The notes under the pieces: model-generated
Databases searched by the model: none
Told to the model about the DNA's origin: nothing
What the model saw: only the letters and a program-made list of their open reading frames with translations
Assembly (NCBI GenBank): GCA_016873835.1
Contig: VGVY01000001.1
Location: 1 to 64,000 of the forward strand
Source: Ignavibacteria bacterium
GTDB taxonomy: Bacteria > Bacteroidota > Ignavibacteria > Ignavibacteriales > Melioribacteraceae
Reading direction: 5' to 3'
DNA length: 64,000 nt
Translations under genes and position numbers: made by a program
Shown here: positions 18,956 to 28,157 of the stretch, one piece after another
Layout: each line of letters starts with the position of its first letter
Numbering within the stretch: position 1 is the first letter of the stretch

Positions 18956-20548
18956 ATGAGTTCAAGAACAATAGAATTATTTGATACAACACTTCGTGAC
19001 GGAACACAAGGCGAAGCAATAACTCTTACAGTTCGTGATAAACTTTCGATAGCTCAAAAGTTAGATGAATTTGGTATTGATATTATTGAAGGAGGATGGC
19101 CTGGCAGTAATCCTCGCGACGAAGAATTTTTTAAAGAAGCAAAAAAAATAAAACTATCACATTCTGAATTATGTGCTTTTAGTTCTACTGCAAGATTTCC
19201 AGATAAAATTTCATCAGACTCAAATATTAATGCACTTTTATTTGCTGAAACTCCAATGGTTTCTATTTTTGGCAAGACCTGGAAATTTCATGCAGAGTTT
19301 GGACTTGGTCTTTCTGAAGATGAAAATGAAGAATTGATTTTTAATTCGGTTAAGTTTTTGGTTGAAAGAGGAAGAAGAGTTGTATTTGATGCCGAACATT
19401 TTTTTGATGGATATAAGGACAACAGAAATTTTGCAATGAAAATGCTTAAAGCTGCAGAAAGTGGCGGCGCATCAGTTATTACATTATGCGACACAAATGG
19501 AGGGACTTTATCTTCGCAAATAAAAAGTGTTGTTCAGGATGTTTTAGAAAATATTTCAAGCCCCATTGGAATTCATACTCATAATGATAGCGAACTTGCT
19601 GTTGCCAATTCATTAATTGCGATTGAAACTGGGGCAAGTCATGTTCAAGGAACAATAAATGGTGTGGGAGAAAGATGCGGTAATGCAAACCTAATTAGTA
19701 TCATTCCAAATCTATTGTTAAAGATGGGGTATTCAACAAAGCGAAAAATTCAACTTGAGCATCTAACTTCTTTGTCAAATTTTGTTTTTGAATTAATGAA
19801 TCTTGCACCAAATACTCGCGCTGCATTTGTTGGTAAATCAGCTTTTGCTCATAAAGGAGGAATTCATGTAAGTGCTGTTTTGAAAGACAGCAGAATGTAT
19901 GAACATTTAAACCCAAGTTTAGTTGGAAATATTCAACGTGTGCTTGTATCAGATTTATCAGGTCAGAGTAATATCAAATATAAAGCTAAGGAATTTGGAA
20001 TCGATGTTTCTGACAACACAGAGTTCAGTAAAAAATTAGTCAGTCATATTAAAAATCTTGAATATAATGGATATCAGTTTGATGGTGCTGAAGCTTCATT
20101 CGAATTGATTCTTCATTCAGAAAAAAATGATTTTAGTCCTTTCTTTAACACAATTGATTCAAAAGTGAATGTCACATTTGATGATCAAAAACAATCTAAT
20201 GCAGAAGCAGTTATTAAGATTGAAGTTAATGGAGAAATTGAACACACTGTTGCAAATGGAAATGGACCGGTAAATGCATTAGATAATGCACTTAGAAAAG
20301 CACTTGTGAGGTTTTATCCAGAAGTGTCAATAATTAAACTTGTTGATTATAAAGTACGAGTTCTTGATGAAAAAGATGGTACGGCGGCTAAGGTACGAGT
20401 TCTAATTGAATCAAGTGATGGAGAATCAATTTGGTCTACTGTTGGGGTATCTGAAAATATTATTGAAGCAAGCTGGCAAGCATTATGTGATAGCATAAAT
20501 TATAAGCTTTTCAAAATTCAGAAAAACAAAATTCTCAAAGTAAATTAA
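18956..20548 (+). CDS. cimA: (R)-Citramalate synthase
   Basis: This enzyme condenses pyruvate and acetyl-CoA to citramalate, the entry to threonine-independent isoleucine synthesis. The 530-aa protein is a second LeuA-like synthase with DTTLRDGTQGEAI at about residues 9-21, the IIEGGWPGSNPRDEEFF substrate region typical of CimA, HTHNDSELAVAN, AFAHKGGIHVSA and a C-terminal LeuA-dimer domain. Asn-Pro and Gly-Trp in the substrate loop separate it from leucine-type LeuA. It closes the ilv-leu operon, so LeuCD/LeuB made from the same mRNA can act on its product; no ilvA is present in the window. ATG 18956 follows GAGAAGGA. Confidence 0.93.
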   Translation: MSSRTIELFDTTLRDGTQGEAITLTVRDKLSIAQKLDEFGIDIIEGGWPGSNPRDEEFFKEAKKIKLSHSELCAFSSTARFPDKISSDSNINALLFAETPMVSIFGKTWKFHAEFGLGLSEDENEELIFNSVKFLVERGRRVVFDAEHFFDGYKDNRNFAMKMLKAAESGGASVITLCDTNGGTLSSQIKSVVQDVLENISSPIGIHTHNDSELAVANSLIAIETGASHVQGTINGVGERCGNANLISIIPNLLLKMGYSTKRKIQLEHLTSLSNFVFELMNLAPNTRAAFVGKSAFAHKGGIHVSAVLKDSRMYEHLNPSLVGNIQRVLVSDLSGQSNIKYKAKEFGIDVSDNTEFSKKLVSHIKNLEYNGYQFDGAEASFELILHSEKNDFSPFFNTIDSKVNVTFDDQKQSNAEAVIKIEVNGEIEHTVANGNGPVNALDNALRKALVRFYPEVSIIKLVDYKVRVLDEKDGTAAKVRVLIESSDGESIWSTVGVSENIIEASWQALCDSINYKLFKIQKNKILKVN

Positions 20549-20566
20549 TTCGTTTCTATCTTTTTC

Positions 20567-20595
20567 TTGCAACTTTAAAAAGATGCATATATATT
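20567..20595 (+). promoter_or_regulatory. Promoter of the tRNA-rpmG-secE-nusG-rpl-rpo region
   Basis: TTGCAA (20567-20572) and TATATT (20590-20595) are separated by 17 nt and followed by TG. The predicted start is near 20602, about 32 nt upstream of tRNA-Tyr. The -35 lies in the loop of an AT-rich inverted repeat, ATCTTTTT/AAAAAGAT. Confidence 0.6.
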
Positions 20596-20633
20596 TGATG
20601 CTTGCTTTTTGAAATATTGGGTGAAATACGTCC

Positions 20634-20717
20634 GGGCGGACGCCGGAGTTGGAGAGCCGGGGCGGACTGTAAATCCGTTGGCAAACGCCTTTGGGGGTTC
20701 GAATCCCTCGCCGCCCA
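20634..20717 (+). tRNA. tRNA-Tyr (GTA)
   Basis: Class II tRNA with acceptor GGGCGGA/GCCGCCC (last pair mismatched), D stem CCGG/CCGG, anticodon stem GCGGA/TCCGT around loop CTGTAAA (anticodon GTA), a long variable arm and T loop TTCGAAT. CCA is not encoded. It is the first of a Tyr-Gly-Thr cluster, an arrangement that in many bacteria precedes tufB. Confidence 0.93.
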
Positions 20718-20815
20718 CAATTTAGAATTGCTGAAGGAGAATCAACTCCAAAATTATTCGTACTTCGCCAGTTCTTTCCCCTTTGCGAAATAGTTTATTT
20801 ATTTTGAGAGATTTC

Positions 20816-20829
20816 TCTCTCTATTTTTA
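20816..20829 (+). other. Short hairpin between tRNA-Tyr and tRNA-Gly
   Basis: AGAGA-ttt-CTCTCT is followed by a T-rich stretch (tatttttatt) just before tRNA-Gly. It could be a weak terminator or a processing site in the tRNA precursor. The remainder of the 119-nt spacer shows no gene that I can support. Confidence 0.3.
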
Positions 20830-20836
20830 TTGAAAT

Positions 20837-20909
20837 GCGGGAGTAACTCAGTTGGTAGAGTCACAGCCTTCCAAGCTGTTGGTCGCGGGTTCGAGTCCCG
20901 TCTCCCGCT
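20837..20909 (+). tRNA. tRNA-Gly (TCC)
   Basis: Acceptor GCGGGAG/CTCCCGC, D stem ACTC/GAGT, anticodon stem ACAGC/GCTGT with loop CTTCCAA (anticodon TCC), T arm GCGGG-TTCGAGT-CCCGT. The discriminator is T and CCA is not encoded. It lies 7 nt before tRNA-Thr. Confidence 0.95.
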
Positions 20910-20916
20910 CAGAAAT

Positions 20917-20989
<73 letters not shown>

Positions 20990-21020
20990 CAACAAGAATG
21001 AGATTTAAAAGGTAAAATAA

Positions 21021-21188
21021 ATGGCAAAATCAAAAAATATTAGACAAATAATAATTTTAGAAAGTAGCGCCGGTACGGGCTATCGATATAGTACAAAAAA
21101 GAATAAAAGAAATCATCCTAACCGCGTAGAGTATAAGAAATACGATCCAGTTGCTAAAAAACACGTAATATTTAAGGAAACTAAATAA
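21021..21188 (+). CDS. rpmG: 50S ribosomal protein L33
   Basis: The 55-aa protein contains the L33 core ([14 protein letters not shown]...[15 protein letters not shown]). It has no cysteines, so it is the zinc-independent form. ATG 21021 is preceded by GGTAAAATAA, the unusual ribosome-site motif shared with secE, rplK and rplA. It is packed tightly between tRNA genes: tRNA-Thr ends 31 nt upstream and tRNA-Trp begins one base after the stop codon. RNase P cleavage of the tRNA would therefore cut the message almost at its stop. Confidence 0.92.
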   Translation: MAKSKNIRQIIILESSAGTGYRYSTKKNKRNHPNRVEYKKYDPVAKKHVIFKETK

Positions 21189-21189
21189 T

Positions 21190-21262
<73 letters not shown>

Positions 21263-21286
21263 CAAGGGATAAAAACGGTAAAAATA

Positions 21287-21469
21287 ATGAAAGAAAAAAT
21301 AATCAACTTTGTGAATGATGTAGTCAAGGAAATGAAAAAAGTTACTTGGCCATCAAGAGAAGAATTAAAAGAATCAACTTCAATTGTTATTGTAGTCTGT
21401 TTAATACTAGCTGGTTTTACTTATATAATTGATATGGCTTTGACACAAATTTTAAAAGGAATCTTTTAG
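21287..21469 (+). CDS. secE: Protein translocase subunit SecE
   Basis: This 60-aa single-span subunit of the SecYEG channel has the conserved amphipathic stretch EMKKVTWPSREEL followed by one membrane segment (about residues 33-52). It clamps SecY. A longer frame from GTG 21260 overlaps the tRNA-Trp 3' end and is rejected; ATG 21287 has GGTAAAAATA just upstream. nusG starts 2 nt after the stop. Confidence 0.93.
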   Translation: MKEKIINFVNDVVKEMKKVTWPSREELKESTSIVIVVCLILAGFTYIIDMALTQILKGIF

Positions 21470-21470
21470 G

Positions 21471-22016
21471 TTGGAAAATAACAATTCAAAATGGTATGTC
21501 GTTAGAACTTTTTCAGGACATGAAAATAAAGTAAAGACTTTAATTGAAGGTGAATTAAAAGATAATGAAGCTTTACGGGCAAGGATTTTTGAAGTTCTAG
21601 TTCCAACCGAAAAAGTATTTGAAGTTAAAGATGGGAAGAAAAAAACAAAAAAGAAAAATTTCTTTCCTGGTTACATTTTAGTCTGTGCTGATTTAGATAT
21701 AAAGGCAAAGGACTTTATCATAAATACTCCATCAGTAATGGGATTTCTGGGTTCACAAAATAATCCTCTACCGCTGCAGTATGATGAAGTAAAGCGAATT
21801 GTTGGAAGAATTACCCAAAGTGACGAAACTGAGAGAACTGAAACAATATTTAGAAGTGGTGATTTTGTAAAAATTATTGACGGACCTTTCAATAATTTTT
21901 CAGGTGTCATTCAAGAAGTAAATGAAGAAAAAATGAAGATAAAAGTAATGGTTTCAATTTTCGGAAGAAAAACCCCAGTTGAAATTGACTTTGTTCAAGC
22001 AGAATTAGAGAAATAA
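21471..22016 (+). CDS. nusG: Transcription termination/antitermination factor NusG
   Basis: The 181-aa protein has the NGN domain (KWYVVRTFSGHENKVK at about 7-22, then NFFPGYILV) that binds RNA polymerase. A C-terminal KOW domain (GDFVKIIDGPFNNFSGVIQEVNEEKMKI) follows, which contacts S10 or Rho. The start is TTG 21471 with AAAAGGA about 10 nt upstream; no ATG is available nearby. It is in the conserved secE-nusG-rplK order. Confidence 0.95.
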   Translation: MENNNSKWYVVRTFSGHENKVKTLIEGELKDNEALRARIFEVLVPTEKVFEVKDGKKKTKKKNFFPGYILVCADLDIKAKDFIINTPSVMGFLGSQNNPLPLQYDEVKRIVGRITQSDETERTETIFRSGDFVKIIDGPFNNFSGVIQEVNEEKMKIKVMVSIFGRKTPVEIDFVQAELEK

Positions 22017-22032
22017 AAATTAGGTAAAAATT

Positions 22033-22458
22033 ATGGCAAAGAAAGTAGATAGTTTCATTAAGTTACAAATACCAGCTGGTCAAGCAAACCCTTCACCTCC
22101 GGTTGGTCCAGCTCTTGGTCAAAAAGGTGTCAACATTATGGAGTTTTGTAAGCAATTCAATGCAAGGACTTCAGATAAACAAGGATTGATTATACCCGTA
22201 GTTATTACTGTGTATACTGATAAATCCTTTACATTTATTACTAAAACACCACCCGCTGCAGTATTATTAAAAAAGATTATTAATATAGAAAGAGGCTCTG
22301 CTGAACCAAATAAAACAAAAGTTGCTAAAGTTTCTAAATCTCAATTAAAGGAGATTGCAGAAATTAAGATGCCGGATTTAAATGCGCATGATGTTGAACA
22401 TGCAATGAGCATGATTGCGGGAACAGCGCGCAGTATGGGAATAACAGTAGAAGAATAA
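22033..22458 (+). CDS. rplK: 50S ribosomal protein L11
   Basis: The 141-aa protein of the GTPase-associated centre has [23 protein letters not shown] at the N-terminus (the thiostrepton and stringent-response region) and the RNA-binding C-terminal domain ending [12 protein letters not shown]. Its length is normal for the family. ATG 22033 is preceded by TAGGTAAAAATT. It is followed by rplA after about 30 nt. Confidence 0.97.
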   Translation: MAKKVDSFIKLQIPAGQANPSPPVGPALGQKGVNIMEFCKQFNARTSDKQGLIIPVVITVYTDKSFTFITKTPPAAVLLKKIINIERGSAEPNKTKVAKVSKSQLKEIAEIKMPDLNAHDVEHAMSMIAGTARSMGITVEE

Positions 22459-22487
22459 TCAATAATAATTTTAAAATGGTAAAAACA

Positions 22488-23189
22488 ATGAGAGTAGCTA
22501 AAAGAATTAAAGCGATAAAAGAAAAAGTTGACACAACAAAAGAATATTCGCTTGAAGATGCAATCAAAGCATTGAAAGAAAATACAAAAGTAAAATTCAA
22601 TGAATCATTAGATTGTGCAATTAGGCTTGGAGTAGATCCAAGACATGCTGATCAAATGGTCCGAGGGACAGTTTCCTTACCACATGGTACTGGAAAAAAA
22701 GTATCAGTTTTAGTAATTGCAAAAGGATCTATTGCTGAAGAGGCACTGAATGCTGGTGCTGAATATGCCGGATATGAGGAATATTTAGAAAAAATTAAAA
22801 ACGGCTGGGCAGAAGTTGATGTCATTATCGCGACACCAGATGTTATGGGTGAACTCGGAAAACTTGGTAGAGTTTTAGGACCAAAAGGACTGATGCCAAA
22901 TCCAAAAAGTGGAACTGTAACTCAAGATGTTTCAAAAGCAGTAAAAGAAGTTAAAGCCGGTAAAATTGAATTTCGAGTGGAGAAAGCCGGAATAGTTCAT
23001 GCATCACTTGGCAAATTAAATTTTTCTGTTGATCAATTAACAGAAAACACAAGAATGTTTTTACAGACAATTATTAAAATGAAACCGGCATCAGCAAAAG
23101 GTCAATATGTTAAAAGTGTTTTCCTTTCTTCAACAATGGGGCCAGGTTTAAGGATTTCGAAAGAGGAATCCTCTTTATCATTAAAATAG
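22488..23189 (+). CDS. rplA: 50S ribosomal protein L1
   Basis: This is the L1 stalk protein that helps release E-site tRNA and, in many bacteria, represses its own operon. It has the family segments [26 protein letters not shown] and the [16 protein letters not shown] region. Two starts are possible. ATG 22488 (233 aa) is preferred because GGTAAAAACA precedes it, matching the neighbouring genes; ATG 22476 would add four residues. The 3' end of the gene contains a short dyad, AAAGAGG-aat-CCTCTTT. Confidence 0.95.
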   Translation: MRVAKRIKAIKEKVDTTKEYSLEDAIKALKENTKVKFNESLDCAIRLGVDPRHADQMVRGTVSLPHGTGKKVSVLVIAKGSIAEEALNAGAEYAGYEEYLEKIKNGWAEVDVIIATPDVMGELGKLGRVLGPKGLMPNPKSGTVTQDVSKAVKEVKAGKIEFRVEKAGIVHASLGKLNFSVDQLTENTRMFLQTIIKMKPASAKGQYVKSVFLSSTMGPGLRISKEESSLSLK

Positions 23190-23199
23190 AAATTACGCA

Positions 23200-23226
23200 C
23201 TCGCCCCGATTGTGAGCGGGGCAATT
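23200..23226 (+). promoter_or_regulatory. Hairpin in the rplJ leader (probable L10 autoregulatory leader)
   Basis: The GC-rich stem GCCCCG (23203-23208) and CGGGGC (23217-23222) encloses an 8-nt loop and stands out from the AT-rich surroundings. It lies in the 86 nt between rplA and rplJ, where many bacteria carry an L10(L12)4-binding leader. No T-tract follows, so a terminator is less likely. Confidence 0.45.
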
Positions 23227-23275
23227 ATAAACGCTTCAAGCCGATTAGTTGAATATCAATTGATTCGGGAGGATG

Positions 23276-23797
23276 ATGAAAAAAGAAGAAAAAGTAGAGA
23301 TAGTTGAGAAAATTAAAGAACTTGTTAACAAATCAACCGGTGTCTTTTTAGTTGATTACAGAGGAGTAAATGTTGAAGATATCAATAAACTCCGAAGTAC
23401 ATTTCGAAAAGAAGGTGTAACATACCAAGTCTTTAAAAATACTCTATTCAAAAAAGCCTTAGAACAAATAGGCGGTTTTGAAAAATTAAATGAACAGCTC
23501 GTAGGCATGATTGGAGTTGCTTTTGCTGGTGAAAATTTTGTTGCTCCAGCAAAGATAATCAAAAAATATTCTGATGACTCTAAAAAATTTGCTTTCAAAG
23601 GTTGTTATATCGATTCAACTTTTTATGATGCAGAACAATTAAATACTTTAGCATCCATGCCAACTAAGGAAGAGATTATTTCTAGTATCATTGGTAGTGT
23701 TGCTTCACCAGCATCAGGAATTGTTGGAGCCATTAACGCAGTAATGCGCGACCTCGTAAGTGTTATTGACGAAGTTGGCAAGAAGAAAGCTGCATAA
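23276..23797 (+). CDS. rplJ: 50S ribosomal protein L10
   Basis: This 173-aa base of the L7/L12 stalk has the rRNA-binding N-terminal domain (VFLVDYRGVNVEDINKLR, then KNTLFKKAL). It ends in a C-terminal helix for L7/L12 dimers (PASGIVGAINAVMRDLVSVI). Two adjacent ATG codons exist; 23276 is preferred because GGGAGG ends 3 nt before it, whereas 23273 would abut the ribosome site. It is upstream of rplL as usual. Confidence 0.95.
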   Translation: MKKEEKVEIVEKIKELVNKSTGVFLVDYRGVNVEDINKLRSTFRKEGVTYQVFKNTLFKKALEQIGGFEKLNEQLVGMIGVAFAGENFVAPAKIIKKYSDDSKKFAFKGCYIDSTFYDAEQLNTLASMPTKEEIISSIIGSVASPASGIVGAINAVMRDLVSVIDEVGKKKAA

Positions 23798-23836
23798 AAA
23801 GAAATTGAATATTTATAAAGAATAGGAGAAATAAAA

Positions 23837-24214
23837 ATGTCAGAGAAAATTTCTGAAATTGTTGAAAAAATAAAAGCATTAACATTAGTTGAAGCTTCTG
23901 AATTGAAAAAAGCATTAGAAGATGAATTTGGTGTTACAGCTGCTGCACCAGTTGTTATGGCTGGTGGTCCAGTTGCCAGTGCCGCTCCAGTTGTTGAAGA
24001 AAAAACTGAATTTGATGTTGTTCTTCAAAGTGCTGGTGCAACAAAAATAAATGTTATTAAAGTTGTTCGTGCTCATACTGGACTTGGCTTAAAAGAAGCT
24101 AAGGACCTTGTAGACGGAGCTCCAAAAACTGTTAAAGAACAAGTATCTAAAGACGAAGCTGAAAAAATCAAGAAAGAATTAGAAGAGGCTGGTGCAACAG
24201 TTCAGCTTAAATAA
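23837..24214 (+). CDS. rplL: 50S ribosomal protein L7/L12
   Basis: The 125-aa acidic stalk protein recruits translational GTPases. It has an N-terminal dimerisation helix region, an alanine/proline-rich hinge ([18 protein letters not shown], about 35-52) and the C-terminal domain with KTEFDVVL and [18 protein letters not shown] 23837 is preceded by TAGGAGAAATAAAA. A 114-nt spacer with a strong dyad separates it from rpoB. Confidence 0.97.
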   Translation: MSEKISEIVEKIKALTLVEASELKKALEDEFGVTAAAPVVMAGGPVASAAPVVEEKTEFDVVLQSAGATKINVIKVVRAHTGLGLKEAKDLVDGAPKTVKEQVSKDEAEKIKKELEEAGATVQLK

Positions 24215-24243
24215 TTTATTTCAGCTGAATTAAATAAAAATTG

Positions 24244-24277
24244 AAGTGGTAAGATGACTAAATCCGTTTTACCACTT
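24244..24277 (+). promoter_or_regulatory. Dyad between rplL and rpoB
   Basis: A perfect 9-bp inverted repeat, AAGTGGTAA (24244-24252) and TTACCACTT (24269-24277), encloses a 16-nt loop. No clean U-tract follows (tcttgcatta). Its position suits a partial attenuator or an RNase processing site that lowers rpoBC expression relative to rplL, as known in other bacteria. Confidence 0.45.
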
Positions 24278-24328
24278 TCTTGCATTATAAAATGGAAGAA
24301 AGCCTACTAAAAAACTTGGAGGTTAGGT

Positions 24329-27300
24329 TTGGAAAAAGCAAAAATTAACAGAAGCAACGGGCGTATTACTTTTTCGTCAATAGTATCTGCTATGAAAGTC
24401 CCGGATCTTTTGAATATTCAGTTGGAATCCTTTGAGGATTTCCTTCAACTGAAAGTTCACCCTATGGAAAGAGAAAACAAAGGTTTGCAAGGTGTTTTTA
24501 ATCAAAACTTTCCAATTCTGGACAATAAAGAATTTTTTAGATTAGATTTTATAGAATATAATATTGAGAAACCAAGATTTTCAATTCCGGAATGTGAAGA
24601 AAGAGGATTGACATACTCCGCCCCTTTAAAAGCTAAACTGCGTTTATCTACTAAAGATGATGAAACTGAAGAGTATGTAAATACAGTTGAACAAGAAGTT
24701 TATCTTGGCAATCTTCCTTTTATGACGCAAAGAGGTACATTTATAATTAATGGTGCCGAAAGAGTGATTGTTAGTCAATTACATCGTTCGCCCGGAGTAG
24801 CATTTGCTCAAACTGTTCATCCAAACGGCACACCAATTTATTCAGCTAGAATTATTCCATTTAGAGGTTCTTGGGTAGAATTTGCAACAGACATTAATAA
24901 CATACTTTATGTTTATATAGATAGAAGAAAAAAATTCCCATCAACAACACTTCTTCGTGCACTCGGTTATGAGAATGATGAAGAAATATTAAATCTATTT
25001 AATTTAATCGAAGAAGTTGGTGTTAAACAATTACATGTTGATAAACATTCTGGAAGACTTGTAGCTAAGGACATTATAAACGTTGAGACGGGTGAAATTT
25101 ATATCTCAAAAGATGCTGAATTAACCGAAGAAATTATTCAAAGCATAAAAAGTTCATCAGTACAAAAAATTCAGTTGTTAAGTTTCGAAACCAGTTTCGA
25201 ACAAGACTTAATCATCAATACATTAAAGAAAGATACTTCTCAAACAAAAGAAGAAGCATTATACGCAATTTACAGACAACTCCGATCAGGTGAAGCTCCA
25301 GACATTGATACAGCAGTTGGATTAATTGATAAATTATTCTTCAATGAAAAGCGTTACGATTTGGGCGATGTTGGACGTTTCAGAATGAATGACAAATTAA
25401 ATTTAAGTGTTCCAGATAATGTAAAAGTTCTTACTGTTGAAGATATTATTGCAATTATGAAAAACATTATCAAATTGAAAAATGGTAATGTAAACGTTGA
25501 TGATATTGATCACCTTGGAAATAGAAGAGTGCGTACTGTTGGCGAACAATTAATGCAGCAGTATAATGTTGGATTGGCAAGAATGTCGCGTACTATAAAA
25601 GAAAGAATGAACATGCGCGATAACGAAAACATGCAGCCGCAAGATTTAGTAAACGCAAGAACAATCAGTAGCGTTATTAATGCCTTTTTTGGGACAAACC
25701 AATTATCACAATTTATGGATCAAACTAACCCGCTTTCTGAACTTACACATAAAAGAAGAGTTTCTGCTTTAGGTCCTGGCGGATTGACACGAGAACGTGC
25801 TGGGTTTGAAGTCCGTGACGTTCATCATTCTCACTATGGAAGATTATGTCCAATTGAAACCCCAGAAGGTCCAAACATCGGTTTGATCTCTTCGCTTACA
25901 ATTTTTGCAAGAGTTAATCATTATGGATTTTTAGAAACACCGTATCGTAAAGTAAAAGAAGGAAAAGTATCTGGAAGCGTTTCTTATTTAAGCGCAGACC
26001 AAGAAGATGAATTTACAATTGCACAAGCAAACGCACCTCTTGATGATAGTGGTAATTTTAAACTGGAAAGAGTAAAGTGTAGAAACAAAGGAGAGTTTCC
26101 GGTAGTACATCCAGAAGAAGTTCACTACATGGACGTTGCACCGGCACAAATAGTAAGTGCTGCTGCTGCGTTAATTCCATTCCTTGAACATGATGATGCA
26201 AATAGAGCATTGATGGGTTCGAATATGCAACGTCAAGCCGTTCCATTGTTGATGCCCGAAGCACCAATAGTTGGAACTGGAATGGAACAAAAAGTTGCAC
26301 ATGATTCGCGTTCAATAATTATTGCTGATGAAAGTGGAGTTGTAGAATACTGCGATTCTAAAAAGATAATTGTAAAATATGACGTTGATGAAAATGATCC
26401 TGAAACATTAGTTAGCTTTGATGATGAAAAACGAGTTGAATATAATTTGACAAAATTTACTGGCACAAACCAAGAAACTTGTTTCATTCAAAAACCTATT
26501 GTCATTACTGGTCAAAAAGTGAAAAAGGGAGAAGTTCTTGCTGATGGTCCAGCCTTAGATCATGGTGAACTAGCATTAGGTAGAAACATTTCAGTTGCAT
26601 TCATGCCTTGGCGAGGTTATAACTTTGAGGATGCCATTGTTTTAAGTGAACGATTAGTTTCAAATGATATTTTTACTTCAATTCACATTGAAGAATTTGA
26701 ATTACAAGTTCGAGAAACTAAACGCGGCGAAGAAGAATTGACACGCGATATTCCAAATGTAAGTGAAGAAGCCACTAAAGATCTTGACGAAAATGGTATA
26801 ATTAGAGAAGGCGCAGAAGTTAAAGAAGGAGATATTTTAATTGGGAAGATTACTCCAAAAGGAGAAACAGATCCAACTCCTGAAGAAAAATTACTTAAAG
26901 CAATCTTTGGAGATAAAGCTGGTGATGTTAAAGATGCTTCACTTAAAGCACCTCCTGGTTTAAAGGGAACTGTTATTCGAACTAGGCTATTTACAAGAAA
27001 GAAAAAAGATGCGGAATCAAAAAAATTAGAGAAAAAACAATTAGATACTTTGGAACATGATTTTGATAATAAAAGAAAAAATCATTACAAAAAATTTGTT
27101 ACTAAGTTAACAAGAATTACTGAAGGTAAAACGACTTCGGGAATTCGCGATCTTGATGGATCAGTTGTTTTAAGAAGTGGGTCATCTATAAGAGAAAACA
27201 CTTTTGAAGATTTTGAAGACATCACAAAACTTGATTACACAAAAGATTGGTTCGAAAGAAAAAATACAAATGAATTAGTGAAAAAAATATATGCTAACTA

Positions 27301-28108
27301 CTTCAAAATGTTGGCAAATATTGAAGAAGAATACAAAAGAGAGAAATTAAAAATTCAAAGCGGCGATGAGTTGCCTCCTGGAATTACTCAGTTAGCTAAA
27401 GTCTATGTTGCTAAGAAAAGAAAGGTTTCAGTTGGTGATAAAATGGCTGGAAGACACGGTAATAAAGGTGTTGTTGCTAAAGTAGTACCAATTGAAGATA
27501 TGCCATACCATGAAGATGGAACTCCAGTTGATATAGTTCTAAATCCCCTTGGGGTACCTTCACGTATGAATCTTGGTCAACTTTATGAAACAGCGTTAGG
27601 ATGGGTTGGAAAAAAATTAGGTGTCAAATTTGAAACACCGATTTTTGATGGGGCAGTTGTTAAAGATGTTGAAGAATGGATCAAGAAAGCAGAATTATAC
27701 GAAGGAAGTAAAACTTGGTTGAACGATGGCAGAAGCGGCGAAAAATTCCATCAAAAAGTTACAACCGGTTACATTTATATGATGAAACTTGGGCATATGG
27801 TTGATGATAAAATTCACGCTCGTTCAATTGGGCCATACTCATTAATTACACAACAACCTTTAGGCGGCAAAGCTCAATTTGGTGGACAAAGATTTGGAGA
27901 AATGGAAGTTTGGGCTCTTGAAGGCTATGGTGCAGCAAACATTTTACAAGAAATATTAACAGTAAAAAGCGATGACGTAACTGGTAGAGCTAAGACTTAC
28001 GAAGCTATTGTTAAAGGAGAAAACATTCCTGAACCGAATATCCCTGAAGCTTTTAATGTTATGATTAAAGAACTTCAAGGCTTAGGTCTTGATATAAAAA
28101 TTAACTAG
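24329..28108 (+). CDS. rpoB: RNA polymerase beta subunit
   Basis: The 1259-aa catalytic subunit shows an intact rifampicin region (NQLSQFMDQTNPLSELTHKR at about 470-490, then GPGGLTRERAGFEVRDVH). It also has the ETPEGPNIGLI motif, and KMAGRHGNKGV and the QPLGGKAQFGGQRFGEMEV motifs near the C-terminus. The start is TTG 24329 with GGAGG (24318-24322) 6 nt upstream. rpoC follows after 49 nt. The length is near that of Bacteroidota/Chlorobi homologues. Confidence 0.97.
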   Translation: MEKAKINRSNGRITFSSIVSAMKVPDLLNIQLESFEDFLQLKVHPMERENKGLQGVFNQNFPILDNKEFFRLDFIEYNIEKPRFSIPECEERGLTYSAPLKAKLRLSTKDDETEEYVNTVEQEVYLGNLPFMTQRGTFIINGAERVIVSQLHRSPGVAFAQTVHPNGTPIYSARIIPFRGSWVEFATDINNILYVYIDRRKKFPSTTLLRALGYENDEEILNLFNLIEEVGVKQLHVDKHSGRLVAKDIINVETGEIYISKDAELTEEIIQSIKSSSVQKIQLLSFETSFEQDLIINTLKKDTSQTKEEALYAIYRQLRSGEAPDIDTAVGLIDKLFFNEKRYDLGDVGRFRMNDKLNLSVPDNVKVLTVEDIIAIMKNIIKLKNGNVNVDDIDHLGNRRVRTVGEQLMQQYNVGLARMSRTIKERMNMRDNENMQPQDLVNARTISSVINAFFGTNQLSQFMDQTNPLSELTHKRRVSALGPGGLTRERAGFEVRDVHHSHYGRLCPIETPEGPNIGLISSLTIFARVNHYGFLETPYRKVKEGKVSGSVSYLSADQEDEFTIAQANAPLDDSGNFKLERVKCRNKGEFPVVHPEEVHYMDVAPAQIVSAAAALIPFLEHDDANRALMGSNMQRQAVPLLMPEAPIVGTGMEQKVAHDSRSIIIADESGVVEYCDSKKIIVKYDVDENDPETLVSFDDEKRVEYNLTKFTGTNQETCFIQKPIVITGQKVKKGEVLADGPALDHGELALGRNISVAFMPWRGYNFEDAIVLSERLVSNDIFTSIHIEEFELQVRETKRGEEELTRDIPNVSEEATKDLDENGIIREGAEVKEGDILIGKITPKGETDPTPEEKLLKAIFGDKAGDVKDASLKAPPGLKGTVIRTRLFTRKKKDAESKKLEKKQLDTLEHDFDNKRKNHYKKFVTKLTRITEGKTTSGIRDLDGSVVLRSGSSIRENTFEDFEDITKLDYTKDWFERKNTNELVKKIYANYFKMLANIEEEYKREKLKIQSGDELPPGITQLAKVYVAKKRKVSVGDKMAGRHGNKGVVAKVVPIEDMPYHEDGTPVDIVLNPLGVPSRMNLGQLYETALGWVGKKLGVKFETPIFDGAVVKDVEEWIKKAELYEGSKTWLNDGRSGEKFHQKVTTGYIYMMKLGHMVDDKIHARSIGPYSLITQQPLGGKAQFGGQRFGEMEVWALEGYGAANILQEILTVKSDDVTGRAKTYEAIVKGENIPEPNIPEAFNVMIKELQGLGLDIKIN

Positions 28109-28157
28109 TTAGTTCTTAGTTCGCTAATTGCAATTAAGTTTTGAGGAGAAAAATAAA

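Noticed and set aside
28128-28157. N-terminal extension of rpoC from 28128
   Set aside because: The ribosome site GAGGAG lies inside this stretch and points to ATG 28158.
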